A stretch of DNA of 64,000 bases, from the IMG/VR virus record IMGVR_UViG_3300032307_000705, positions 1-64,000 of that record; one strand, written 5' to 3'. Origin of the DNA: a virus. Position numbers and translations under genes: made by a program. The notes beneath the pieces are model-generated. The model was not told where the DNA came from and ran no database searches. It worked only from the letters and a program-made list of their open reading frames with translations. Positions 35,422 to 43,818 of the stretch are shown here, in pieces (the stretch's first letter is position 1; each line of letters starts with the position of its first letter).

Positions 35422-35638
35422 AATTAATTTAAGAGACGTACCGACCATCAAGTGCGATAATTGTGGAGGAGTTTATTTCAGAGAAGTTACTTACCTGAAG
35501 TTAGTCCCAAAGTTGATGACTGGTTCATCCGAAGACACAACTGTACCATTTCCAATCTACAAGTGTGATTCTTGTGGACACATAAACAAAGGGTTTAATC
35601 CCTTCGAAGAAGAACCGAAAGTTATCATTAATGATTAA
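35402..35638 (+). CDS. Small zinc-ribbon protein
   Basis: A 78-residue protein with two C-x2-C pairs ('KCDNCGG' and 'KCDSCGH') about 38 residues apart, a typical zinc ribbon, and an acidic tail. Such small phage proteins are often nucleic-acid or RNA-polymerase binding; nothing here decides which. It overlaps both neighbours (20 bp and 8 bp). Confidence 0.75.
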   Translation: MELEKPKINLRDVPTIKCDNCGGVYFREVTYLKLVPKLMTGSSEDTTVPFPIYKCDSCGHINKGFNPFEEEPKVIIND

Positions 35639-36410
35639 TAGATTAGTTCATTTTTCTGACTTACACGTAAGACTATTCAAGGACCATGATTTGTATCGTG
35701 GAATCCTTGAGTCTGCGTTGAAAGAATGGAAAACACTACAACCTGATAGAATAGTTTTCACTGGAGATTTGGTTCATTCCAAAAATCAAATGACACCAGA
35801 GTTGGTGGAGTTTGTTGCTTGGATATTGACCGAGTGTGCAAAAATTACAAAGACTATTGTAATTATTGGTAACCACGACTTCCTTGAGAATAACAATACT
35901 CGTTTGGATGCTTTGACTCCGATTATCGATTCGTTGAAGAATGATAACATAGTTTATTATAAGAACCGTGGGGTGTATGAGGATGAGAATATTAATTGGT
36001 GTGTGTATTCTTTGATGGAACACAACATTCAACCTGATATTCAGAAGTCCAAGAACAAGAACATTGGATTATTTCACGGACCTGTCACTGGTCTTTACAC
36101 CGATATTGGATATAAGTTTGAGGATGGGTTTGATACGAGTAAGTTCAAGGGGTGTGACTTGGTACTTTGTGGAGACATTCACAAGAGACAAGTGTTTGAC
36201 ATTCCTGGTGGAAAGAAAGCGTACATGGTTGGGTCAACTATCCAACAGAACTTTGGAGAGAGAGTAACTAAACATGGATATGGTGTTTATGACATTGAGA
36301 AAGACCAGTATGACTTTGTTGACCTTCCGAACCCAAAACCTTTTCTATCATTCTATATAAACTCAATTGATAACTTGGTTAACGGAACCGAGAAACTTGT
36401 AAATTACTAA
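35631..36410 (+). CDS. SbcD/Mre11-type recombination nuclease (T4 gp47-like)
   Basis: A 259-residue calcineurin-like phosphoesterase with all motifs in order: 'HFSDLHVR' (7-14), 'FTGDLVHS', 'IGNHDFLE', 'LFHGPV' and 'LCGDIHKR'. It is the nuclease subunit that processes DNA ends with the Rad50-like ATPase encoded at 38350. In T4 this pair is essential for recombination-dependent replication and host DNA breakdown. Here four small genes separate the two subunits. Confidence 0.92.
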   Translation: MINRLVHFSDLHVRLFKDHDLYRGILESALKEWKTLQPDRIVFTGDLVHSKNQMTPELVEFVAWILTECAKITKTIVIIGNHDFLENNNTRLDALTPIIDSLKNDNIVYYKNRGVYEDENINWCVYSLMEHNIQPDIQKSKNKNIGLFHGPVTGLYTDIGYKFEDGFDTSKFKGCDLVLCGDIHKRQVFDIPGGKKAYMVGSTIQQNFGERVTKHGYGVYDIEKDQYDFVDLPNPKPFLSFYINSIDNLVNGTEKLVNY

Positions 36411-37178
36411 ATGGAATATAAACTAAACCTTTCTTCCACTGAAAACAAAGATCTCATATCATATTGTAATATGAATGACTTGAGAATTAGTGAGGTGATT
36501 AAGAAATCTTACCTTGAAGGATTTAACATTGAGAGGTATGGTTTGTTAAATGTGGGTGGGACTCGTGAAAAACAGGTGGAAAAAGAGGTCATTGTTGAAA
36601 AACGGGTGGAGATTCCTGTTGAGGTAATTAAAGAGGTTGTCAAGATTGAGTATATTGAAGTTGAAAAACCTGTTGAAAAGATTATAGAAATTATTAAAGA
36701 GGTTCCGATTGAACGAGTTGTTGAAAAAATAGTCGAGATAGTTAAGGAAATACCTGTTGAAAAAGTTGTTTTGAAAGATGTAATCAAAGAGGTGGTTGTT
36801 GAGAAAGTTGTTAGAGTCTCTGATGACACTCAAGTAAATGAACTGTTGTTGAAAATAGAAGAGTTAGAAAATAAACCTCCAAAAGTTTTAGAAGTGATTA
36901 GAGAAGTTCCTGTTGAGAAGATAGTTGAAATTATTAAAGAAGTTCAAGTTGAAGTCATCAAGGAAGTAGTAGTTGAAAAAGAAAGTACCGATATTGGATT
37001 GAAATCAAAGTTGGATGCAATTCAGAATACTGTCCAAAAGTTGAAACAAGACAATATCGAGAAAGATAATAAAATCAGAGAATACGAAAAAACTATCGAA
37101 GACATTCAAAAGTTTCAAACAGATAGGAAAGCGGCTTTTCTTAAAGGGTCCAACTTGGACGACACATTATATAAATAA
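36411..37178 (+). CDS. Coiled-coil protein with VEK/IEII heptad-like repeats
   Basis: A 255-residue protein. Residues 55-195 contain more than ten copies of a short unit of the form 'V-P-V-E-K-I-V-E-I-I-K-E', alternating Val/Ile with Glu/Lys. This is followed by a classical coiled coil (about 200-240) and a tail ending 'GSNLDDTLYK'. Composition suggests a long rod. The gene begins immediately after the SbcD gene. A role in bridging or tethering the nuclease complex is conceivable but only positional. Confidence 0.7.
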   Translation: MEYKLNLSSTENKDLISYCNMNDLRISEVIKKSYLEGFNIERYGLLNVGGTREKQVEKEVIVEKRVEIPVEVIKEVVKIEYIEVEKPVEKIIEIIKEVPIERVVEKIVEIVKEIPVEKVVLKDVIKEVVVEKVVRVSDDTQVNELLLKIEELENKPPKVLEVIREVPVEKIVEIIKEVQVEVIKEVVVEKESTDIGLKSKLDAIQNTVQKLKQDNIEKDNKIREYEKTIEDIQKFQTDRKAAFLKGSNLDDTLYK

Positions 37179-37183
37179 AAATT

Positions 37184-37534
37184 ATGGTACAAATATTAAT
37201 ATGGATGATTATGGCTTATGGTATGAGCAACATCCTCGTTTATGGAAGTATTTTCAATAGACCAAGAAATGCAATAAACAAATGGGCGGCAGATGTTGAC
37301 TCAATTTTCCAAGATTTTTGGATATTCTTATCCGATATGTTAAGATGTATGATGTGTACATCAACTTGGGTTGGATTCTTTATTGGAATTTTTGTATATT
37401 CGCCTTGGAATATAATCATTGGAGAATCATTATGGTACTCTTGGTTTTTTGATGGGATGTTTGCCTCAGGAGCCGTATGGGCAATAAATGCAATCGTAGA
37501 ATGGTTCGAGGTAAACCGACCAAAATCAGAATAA
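37184..37534 (+). CDS. Membrane protein, DUF1360-like
   Basis: A 116-residue protein with three hydrophobic stretches (about 3-21, 58-78 and 84-108). The 'LRCMMCTSTWVGFFIGIF' segment resembles the C-x-x-C-x-S-x-W-V-G motif of DUF1360-type small membrane proteins found in phages. Function is unknown. A holin role is possible, but it is far from the lysis cassette. Confidence 0.55.
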   Translation: MVQILIWMIMAYGMSNILVYGSIFNRPRNAINKWAADVDSIFQDFWIFLSDMLRCMMCTSTWVGFFIGIFVYSPWNIIIGESLWYSWFFDGMFASGAVWAINAIVEWFEVNRPKSE

Positions 37535-37561
37535 AAAAACAAACAACAAAATAAAAACAAG

Positions 37562-38155
37562 ATGGCAAAGTATCAATTAAAAGTTTACGGGTGGGAATTG
37601 AATGCATCCGCACAATCTATTACTGACCAACAGGTTCAAGATATTCAAGAATATCAAGAAGAAAATGGATATGAGGATCTGAGTGAAATGGCTTGGGACT
37701 TGGAAACAATCGTTGAAGGTTATGAGCCCTTTAACACAAATATGTGGGTTATTGACAAACCTATGGACAATGATGGACTTAGTTTCATAATCGCAGATGA
37801 AAATGGTGAGGACATTGCTACATTCAATTTGGATGAAATGACTGACCACTATGAAATTGATGAAAATTATGAAAGTATTGATTATCATGGATTTCCTTCT
37901 GAAGGAGAGAATGAGAATGTTTTGCTTTTCATGGAAGAGAATAAAGGAATGGTTTATGGATTCAATTTTGAATCTGAAGAAGTTCCAACACCAAAAGATT
38001 TTTCATATATTCCTGGTACAATAGGAACTGACTACGCAGATTATGATTTCATTGATAAAGTTTTCTTCAAAGGAAGTGAATTGGAAGTGGATTATGACTT
38101 TCAAGCAACCAATGGAAAAGGTGTAACGGTTCAATTATTTACATTAAACGACTAA
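37562..38155 (+). CDS. Acidic hypothetical protein
   Basis: A 197-residue strongly acidic protein without membrane segments, cysteines or recognised motifs. Runs such as 'DENYESIDYH' and 'ESEEVPTPKDF' suggest a soluble, possibly DNA-mimicking or chaperone-like protein. It lies between the membrane protein and a small basic protein in the SbcDC operon. Confidence 0.6.
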   Translation: MAKYQLKVYGWELNASAQSITDQQVQDIQEYQEENGYEDLSEMAWDLETIVEGYEPFNTNMWVIDKPMDNDGLSFIIADENGEDIATFNLDEMTDHYEIDENYESIDYHGFPSEGENENVLLFMEENKGMVYGFNFESEEVPTPKDFSYIPGTIGTDYADYDFIDKVFFKGSELEVDYDFQATNGKGVTVQLFTLND

Positions 38156-38159
38156 TAAG

Positions 38160-38348
38160 ATGGGAAAATCAAAAGTAAGAGGTGGAGCTAAGGCTCACAG
38201 AAAAAGAGTTGAGAACAGAAACCAAAACATTAAGACGCAACAATCTGCAATTCAAAAACTTTTCAATGAAACGATGAAACTTCAAATGGAAGAGTTCAAG
38301 AAAAAACAAGAAGCTGAACAAAACGGAACTTCTGAAACAAACCAATAA
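38160..38348 (+). CDS. Small basic helical protein
   Basis: A 62-residue, Lys/Arg/Gln-rich protein ('MGKSKVRGGAKAHRKRVENR' at the N-terminus) with a predicted long helix to the end. It resembles small nucleic-acid-binding phage proteins in composition only. It ends 1 bp before the Rad50-like gene. Confidence 0.6.
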   Translation: MGKSKVRGGAKAHRKRVENRNQNIKTQQSAIQKLFNETMKLQMEEFKKKQEAEQNGTSETNQ

Positions 38349-38349
38349 A

Positions 38350-40731
38350 ATGAAATGGGATTTATTCAATCCATATCCAACTTACAACTATTCAAATATG
38401 CCAACTAATTTAGATGTATCTACATTAGAAACCCCTTACATTCAGGTAATTTGGGAAGACACACCCGAAAACTTTACTCAGGAAAGAATTAAGTCTGTGA
38501 AGCAGTACTTTATGAAAAAGTATTATTCAACAAACATTAATGTGATTACCAAAGTGAAGACATCGGATGAAGACTCCATGCAGACCATTGATGTTTCAGT
38601 GAACATCATGGATAAGAATTATCAGACAGAGTTGGTAAAAACTTATTTGGAATCCAAAGGTCAAGAACAATATTTCGACCAACTAATGAACATCGACCTT
38701 GCGGTTGAAAACAGAATGTTGGCAAACGAAGTTGAGGTAACTCCATTCAAAAGATGGTATATCAAAAAAATTGAGTTCGATAACTTCTTATCTTATGGAC
38801 AGAATCAAGTAATTGATTTTGACAAGTGTAATGGGATTACTGTAGTTGAATCGGATCCACCAAACTTTGGAGGGAAGACGGTATTAACCGTTGACCTTCT
38901 ATTGTTTTTGTTCTTCAACACAACAACCAAAACTCAAAAGGCTGAAGAAATCTTCAACAGATTTACTGATGTAAACAAAGTTAGTGTTAAGGGTGACATC
39001 ACAATCGATGGTGAAGACTATGTGATTGTTCGTCAGATTGAAAGAAAGAAGTCCAAGGCGGGTGAATGGAACATTAAGACTGAACTTGAGTTCTTTAAGA
39101 AACTTGCTGATGGTCAACTTCAAAACTTCACTGGTGAACAAAGACGTGAGACAGAAAACTTCATGAAGAAATCCATCGGAAGTATGGAAGACTTTTTGAT
39201 GACCATTGTTACAACTGCATCCAATCTTGAAGACTTGTTGGATGCAAAACCAACTGCTCGTGGACAGGTATTGACTCGATTCTTGGGATTAGAATTTCTT
39301 AAGAAAAAGGAAGAGACTGGCAAAGAACTTTATTCAGAGTTCTCCAAAGGAATGATTTCTAATGTGTATAACACAGAGTCTCTTAAACAGGATAATGAGA
39401 CCTCTGGTGAGGAGATTATCCGAATGAAGGATGAGATTATCGAGATGTCCAAAAACATCTCAGATGTCGACAAAAGACTTCAGAAGGGACAGGATTATAA
39501 AGATAATTTGTTGAAATCCAAATTCACTGATTTGGATAAGGAACTCATTACCTTGAATCCATTGTTATTACAATCTTCAATAAGCAACTTAGAGGACTCA
39601 AAACAAAAGACCGAACAGGACATCAAGAATATTAAGATAGTTGAACCCAAAGAATTTTATCATGAGGATAAACATGATAACGTAAAAGAGGTTATCAAAT
39701 CAAGATTCGCTGAACTTGTTACTTGCGAGAATAAAGTTGAGGAAATTCAAGACCTTATCGAAAAGTATGGTGACGGAATTCAATGTGACCACTGTGGTAT
39801 CAAATTGATGGAAGCTAAATTGACCAACGAGAAAATTAAACAACTCGATTCATTCAAAAGACTTGTTCAGGACTTCAAAGAAGAAATTGATGGGTACGAA
39901 AAGAAAGAACAATCCTTTACACAACTCAAAAAAGATTTTGATGAATATGAGAGAAATAAGCTCATAAAAGAAAAATATGAGTTATCTTTGGAATCCACTC
40001 AACTCAAATTGGAGCAAGTTAAAGATAAACTCAAAAGATATGAGGAAGTCCAAGACAAAATTAAGAAGAACAATGAGATTGATGCTCAGTTGTTAAAGGC
40101 TGGATTACGTATTGACGAATTGATTAATGAGAAGAGAGGATATGAAAAGGTTCAAAATACAAACTCAACTCGTATTGAAACTATTGAATCAAGAATCGAA
40201 AAGAATAAAGACCTCATCTCGAAAATTGCTGAAGAGTTTGAAAGAGAAAAGATTTATAAAATCTATGTTGAAGTTTATGGTAAGAATGGTATCACCAAAA
40301 TGATTATGAAAACCATGATGCCGTTAATCAATTCAGAACTTCAGAGACTCTTACAAGATTCTGCTTACTTCAATTTGGAGATTCGTATCAATGACAAGAA
40401 TGAGGTGGAGTTCATGATGATTGATAATTCAACTGGTATTGAAAAACTGATGGTCTCAGGATCTGGTTATGAACGAACAATTGCTGCGATGGCGTTAAGA
40501 GCGGTGTTGTCTAAAGTATGTTCATTACCAAAACCAAATATCATAGTTTGGGACGAAGTTTTTGGTAAAATTTCCAATGACAATTTGGAAATGGTTGGAG
40601 AATTTTTTACCAAAATGAAAGAATATTTTGAAAAGATATTCGTTATTACCCACAATCCTTTAGTGAATAACTGGGCGAACAACACCGTCAGAATTAATAA
40701 AATAGACAATATATCAAAAGTAACACAATAA
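38350..40731 (+). CDS. SbcC/Rad50-type ATPase (T4 gp46-like) with N-terminal extension
   Basis: A 793-residue SMC-like ATPase. The ATPase head starts only at about residue 136 ('WYIKKIEFDNFLSYG'), after an extra domain absent from T4 gp46. The P-loop reads PPNFGGKT (170-177), so the first Gly of GxxxxGK[ST] is Pro. A coiled coil flanks a zinc-hook CxxC at 479-482 ('CDHC'). The C-terminal lobe has a signature region near 705, Walker B 'IIVWDEVFG' (D735) and 'FVITHNP'. Partner of the SbcD-like nuclease at 35631 in DNA-end processing and recombination. Confidence 0.9.
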   Translation: MKWDLFNPYPTYNYSNMPTNLDVSTLETPYIQVIWEDTPENFTQERIKSVKQYFMKKYYSTNINVITKVKTSDEDSMQTIDVSVNIMDKNYQTELVKTYLESKGQEQYFDQLMNIDLAVENRMLANEVEVTPFKRWYIKKIEFDNFLSYGQNQVIDFDKCNGITVVESDPPNFGGKTVLTVDLLLFLFFNTTTKTQKAEEIFNRFTDVNKVSVKGDITIDGEDYVIVRQIERKKSKAGEWNIKTELEFFKKLADGQLQNFTGEQRRETENFMKKSIGSMEDFLMTIVTTASNLEDLLDAKPTARGQVLTRFLGLEFLKKKEETGKELYSEFSKGMISNVYNTESLKQDNETSGEEIIRMKDEIIEMSKNISDVDKRLQKGQDYKDNLLKSKFTDLDKELITLNPLLLQSSISNLEDSKQKTEQDIKNIKIVEPKEFYHEDKHDNVKEVIKSRFAELVTCENKVEEIQDLIEKYGDGIQCDHCGIKLMEAKLTNEKIKQLDSFKRLVQDFKEEIDGYEKKEQSFTQLKKDFDEYERNKLIKEKYELSLESTQLKLEQVKDKLKRYEEVQDKIKKNNEIDAQLLKAGLRIDELINEKRGYEKVQNTNSTRIETIESRIEKNKDLISKIAEEFEREKIYKIYVEVYGKNGITKMIMKTMMPLINSELQRLLQDSAYFNLEIRINDKNEVEFMMIDNSTGIEKLMVSGSGYERTIAAMALRAVLSKVCSLPKPNIIVWDEVFGKISNDNLEMVGEFFTKMKEYFEKIFVITHNPLVNNWANNTVRINKIDNISKVTQ

Positions 40732-40735
40732 AAAT

Positions 40736-41329
40736 ATGAGTGCAATTAAAGAATACATTAAAGAGTTATTATCCCAAAACTTAGTTGATTTTGAATTAGT
40801 TGATGGGGGAATGCAAAGAACTGTTGGTGATTTAATTGAAAACAAAATCAGTGATATATTGTTCAATTCTAATAGTGAATTGATTACAGAGAAACGGGAA
40901 CCAAGAAGTAAAAAGTCAATCGAAGATGTTACACTTGTGTCAGATGGGGTTTTATACTACATCGACCCTAAGACTCATGATACAAATTCTGATTTTTCAA
41001 TGCCGAATCTTACGTCGATAGATAAGATTAAGAAATTATTTTCCTCTGATGAACAGGAACTAATCTATGTCTTTGTAAGTTATGGATTGGATAACGGAAT
41101 GGTAGTTATTAGCGACATCAAAGTATTCTTTATTTGGGAATTGGATATTTCAATATTAGGTATTGGGGCGTTAGGTAAAGGTCAACTTCAAATAAAAAAC
41201 GCAAACAATGAACTTGTTTTTACAAACAAAGGAAAAGAGGAATGGTTTGAGGACTTTAAGAAATTGGTACAGGAGTATTTGAAAAAACAAATTACCAAGA
41301 CAAACAAACAAATTTCTGAGTGGGTGTAA
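40736..41329 (+). CDS. Restriction-endonuclease-like PD-(D/E)XK protein
   Basis: A 197-residue protein. 'SKKSIEDVTLVSDGVLYYIDPKTHD' spans residues about 59-83 and has the spacing of an acidic residue, strand, then D-x-K catalytic core of type II restriction enzymes. 'NSDFSMPNLTSID' follows, as in several type II enzymes whose substrate loop contains 'F-x-M-P-N-L-x-S'. It could degrade host DNA or be a domesticated nuclease. The adenine methylase at 53021 is not adjacent, so a paired restriction-modification unit is not evident. Confidence 0.5.
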   Translation: MSAIKEYIKELLSQNLVDFELVDGGMQRTVGDLIENKISDILFNSNSELITEKREPRSKKSIEDVTLVSDGVLYYIDPKTHDTNSDFSMPNLTSIDKIKKLFSSDEQELIYVFVSYGLDNGMVVISDIKVFFIWELDISILGIGALGKGQLQIKNANNELVFTNKGKEEWFEDFKKLVQEYLKKQITKTNKQISEWV

Positions 41330-41348
41330 ATAATTGAAATCTTTCACA

Positions 41349-41356
41349 TATCTTTG
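41349..41356 (+). promoter_or_regulatory. TATCTTTG -7 box
   Basis: An exact TAnnTTTG box, 5 nt before the ATG at 41362. A TTG lies upstream at 41334 but at shorter than usual spacing. Confidence 0.55.
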
Positions 41357-41361
41357 TCTTT

Positions 41362-41835
41362 ATGAAGAGAACATTAAACCAAAATCAATTATCTAACATC
41401 GAAGAAACCTTGGAAGACTTCAAGGTATTGTTGGCACGTTATCGAAATATTAAAGGTGATGAGAACAAATTAAGACAATTCTTTGTCAGAAATAGAAATC
41501 CGATTTGGGATATTACCAACTGTAAATTTTTTAAGACAGGGTTAATGTCAGAGTCTGCAAAAAATATGACGTTAACACAATTGGTGGATGACCACTTCAT
41601 TCAAAGAAGTAAAGCAATGAGATTTATCTTTTCTGAGTTGGATAAAGACGAGAACATGGGATTGGATAGGTTCATTGGGTTATTAAAAAAATATTGTTCT
41701 ACAGTAAAGTTATCGAAAGAGGAACATTCTAAGGTTACAGTTGTTGCGAAACAAAATCCAACTTATTTGAATTACGAAAGTTATTTGGCGTGTAAGATTC
41801 AAATAGATGGATTATCTGATTTAATGTTGAGCTAA
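41362..41835 (+). CDS. Hypothetical helical protein
   Basis: A 157-residue, mainly helical, basic protein. No membrane segment or motif is recognised; 'SKAMRFIFSELDKDENMGLDRF' (about residues 84-105) looks EF-hand-like by composition but lacks a proper loop. It is monocistronic or leads a short unit with its own -7 box. Confidence 0.65.
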   Translation: MKRTLNQNQLSNIEETLEDFKVLLARYRNIKGDENKLRQFFVRNRNPIWDITNCKFFKTGLMSESAKNMTLTQLVDDHFIQRSKAMRFIFSELDKDENMGLDRFIGLLKKYCSTVKLSKEEHSKVTVVAKQNPTYLNYESYLACKIQIDGLSDLMLS

Positions 41836-41858
41836 TATCAAATTAATTCATATCTTTG
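41827..41858 (+). promoter_or_regulatory. Promoter (TTG - 21 bp - TATCTTTG)
   Basis: An exact TATCTTTG at 41851-41858 with TTG at 41827-41829. The ATG of the next gene follows after 4 nt. Confidence 0.6.
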
Positions 41859-41862
41859 TGGT

Positions 41863-42363
41863 ATGCAAACATTCCTACCATACGCGGATTTAACCGAATC
41901 ACTCAGAGTCCTTGATAATAAGAGACTTGGCAAACAACGAGTTGAAACCTATCAAATTATCAGTGCAATCACTGGCAGATTAAAGCTGGATGGTACCCCC
42001 TACAAAGGGTGGATTAACCATCCATGCTCTGTTATGTGGAGAAACCATGTTCCACTCCTTAAGATGTACTTGAACGCAAGTATAGATGAGTGGGTTAGTC
42101 GTGGATTCAAGAACACAATGGATAAGGAGGATATCGATGAGGAGGTGACTTATCCTGATTGGTTCGGTAATCAAAAGTTTCATGACTCACACAAATCCAA
42201 TCTATTAAAAAAAGACTTCGACTTCTATTCTCAATATAGATGGAGTGTTGACCCAACCAATCCTTACGTTTGGAAAGATAAAGAAGGTAAGTGGTACGAG
42301 CAACATTCGGGAACTAAAGGAAGAGTATATTTTGTTAGTAATATTAAATCAGTATCTTTGTAA
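41863..42363 (+). CDS. MSMEG_6728-like / pyrimidine-dimer glycosylase-like protein
   Basis: A 166-residue protein starting 'MQTFLPYADLTESLRVLDNKRLGKQRVE', then 'GWINHPCSVMWRNHVPLL'. This pattern (Q-T-F-L-P-Y, L-D-x-x-R-L-G-K-Q-R, N-H-P-x-x-x-M-W) is that of the MSMEG_6728 family, related to small phage pyrimidine-dimer-excision type proteins. A DNA repair role is plausible but unproven. The conserved N-terminal start fixes the ATG, which makes the 4-nt distance to the promoter box significant. Confidence 0.7.
   Translation: MQTFLPYADLTESLRVLDNKRLGKQRVETYQIISAITGRLKLDGTPYKGWINHPCSVMWRNHVPLLKMYLNASIDEWVSRGFKNTMDKEDIDEEVTYPDWFGNQKFHDSHKSNLLKKDFDFYSQYRWSVDPTNPYVWKDKEGKWYEQHSGTKGRVYFVSNIKSVSL
42331..42360 (+). 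promoter_or_regulatory. Bacteroidota-type promoter (TTTG - 18 bp - TATCTTTG)
   Basis: TTTG at 42331-42334 and TATCTTTG at 42353-42360, overlapping the end of the preceding gene. The ATG at 42378 lies 17 nt downstream, so this transcript would have a leader. Confidence 0.65.
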
Positions 42364-42377
42364 AAAAAATCAAACAC

Positions 42378-42950
42378 ATGAAAAACTATTTAGCCACAGT
42401 TATCGGTAATTTCATCACAGACGAAAGTTGTAATCAACTAGTAATGGCAGTCGCGCCATTGGTGGATTCACCAAACATGAAGTATCAATTCGGAGGAGGA
42501 ATTGTAATGATGTATTTCGCAACAGATGTTCCCAAAGACGAAATCTTTGAATATATCACTGGACTTATCCATGTTGATAGTGAAATACTAATTTTGACAG
42601 AAGTATCTGACAAAGTGTCAGTTCACGTTCCTTATGAAAAGTCTGGTCATTTATTTGATTTGGATAATCCTGGTCAAAATAATGACTATTCAATCGACAT
42701 GAAAGGTGTTGTTGAGAATACTGATTTGTATAGTGACTATGATGAGGATGATATCGACATCAGTTTTTCAAATGAAATGATTCTTCCAAACGAATTACAT
42801 TCAGAGATTAAGTCTAAGATTTCACAATGGATGGGTACTCCAGCAACTAAAACAACTTTGGATTCCATCTTGGATAAGATTAATGTCTTAGGAATGGACT
42901 CACTTACTAAACACGAATTAACTCTACTTCAAAACTACAGTAATAGCTAA
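42378..42950 (+). CDS. Hypothetical protein
   Basis: A 190-residue soluble protein, acidic in the centre ('DYDEDDIDIS'), with a C-terminal helix region 'MDSLTKHELTLLQNYS'. That ending resembles a motif found at the C-terminus of other phage small proteins. Function is unknown. It is co-transcribed with the sigma factor gene, whose ATG begins 1 bp after its stop. Confidence 0.65.
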   Translation: MKNYLATVIGNFITDESCNQLVMAVAPLVDSPNMKYQFGGGIVMMYFATDVPKDEIFEYITGLIHVDSEILILTEVSDKVSVHVPYEKSGHLFDLDNPGQNNDYSIDMKGVVENTDLYSDYDEDDIDISFSNEMILPNELHSEIKSKISQWMGTPATKTTLDSILDKINVLGMDSLTKHELTLLQNYSNS

Positions 42951-42951
42951 T

Positions 42952-43749
42952 ATGAAAGAAAAATCTTCAATTCCCATCAACCAAGAAGAGATAAGTCATT
43001 ATCTAAAAGACATCAGAAAGATTAGGGTCATGACTCCTGAGAGGGAGCGTGAACTTGCTGAAAGAATGTTATCAGGGTTTATTACTGAAGAAGAGAAGAA
43101 AGAAATCCAAAAAGAATTATTGGAAGGTAACTTACGTTTCGTTATCACCGTATCGAAACAATATCAGAATCAAGGTTTGGATTTGTGTGACTTGATTGCT
43201 GAAGGTAATCTTGGATTGATGAAGGCGATTGAAAACTTTGATTGGACAAAAAGATTAAGATTCATCTCTTATGCGGTATGGTGGGTTAGACAATCTATTT
43301 TGCAATCTTTGAATGAGAATGCAAGAACTATTCGTCTACCAGTCAATGTAGTTCAAGAACTTCATAAGGCTAAGAAAGAACTTGAAAAGGCTGGTGTTGA
43401 ATTACCTGAAAAGATGGTGAATCTACCTTATACCATTAACTTGGACAATCCACTTAATGAAGAAGGTGATACATTGTTGGATATTTTGGTAAACCCAAAT
43501 GCTGATTTGGCGGACAAAAACTTATCTACAGAAGACACTTTGAAAGAAAAACTTTTGAATATGTTGGATGTTTTGGACGAGAGAGAAAAGGTTATTATCG
43601 AAGATTATTTTGGGTTATCTGGTTCAACAAGAACCCTTGAGGACATTGGAACTGACTTCGATTTAACCAAAGAAAGGGTTAGACAAATCAAAGAAAAGGC
43701 TTTGAGAAAGTTACGAAACGAAACAGGTATTCTCTTCGACTATCTGTAA
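42952..43749 (+). CDS. Primary-type RNA polymerase sigma factor (Bacteroidota RpoD-like)
   Basis: A 265-residue sigma-70 family protein. It has a short region 1.2, then region 2 'LRFVITVSKQYQNQGLDLCDLI' and 'FISYAVWWVRQSILQSLNENAR' (about residues 61-128). A reduced region 3 follows, then region 4 with 'TLEDIGTDFDLTKERVRQIKEKALRKLR' (helix-turn-helix, about 228-255). The 'KQYQNQGL...NEGNLGL' type sequence and the total length match Bacteroidota primary sigma factors, which lack a long region 1.1. It probably redirects host RNA polymerase. It is followed by a clear terminator. Confidence 0.93.
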   Translation: MKEKSSIPINQEEISHYLKDIRKIRVMTPERERELAERMLSGFITEEEKKEIQKELLEGNLRFVITVSKQYQNQGLDLCDLIAEGNLGLMKAIENFDWTKRLRFISYAVWWVRQSILQSLNENARTIRLPVNVVQELHKAKKELEKAGVELPEKMVNLPYTINLDNPLNEEGDTLLDILVNPNADLADKNLSTEDTLKEKLLNMLDVLDEREKVIIEDYFGLSGSTRTLEDIGTDFDLTKERVRQIKEKALRKLRNETGILFDYL

Positions 43750-43761
43750 TTTAGAATAAAG

Positions 43762-43790
43762 GGTGTATTTATTTAATACACCTTTTATAT
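43762..43790 (+). terminator. Rho-independent terminator after sigma gene
   Basis: A perfect 8-bp stem GGTGTATT/AATACACC with loop TATTT, followed by TTTTATATTTT. It isolates the sigma unit from the lysis block. Confidence 0.85.
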
Positions 43791-43818
43791 TTTAAGGATA
43801 AATCAAAATAAAATTGTT

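Noticed and set aside
36509-36833. Minus-strand frames across the VEK repeats
   Set aside because: Shadow frames of the repetitive coding sequence, overlapping fully with a convincing plus-strand gene.
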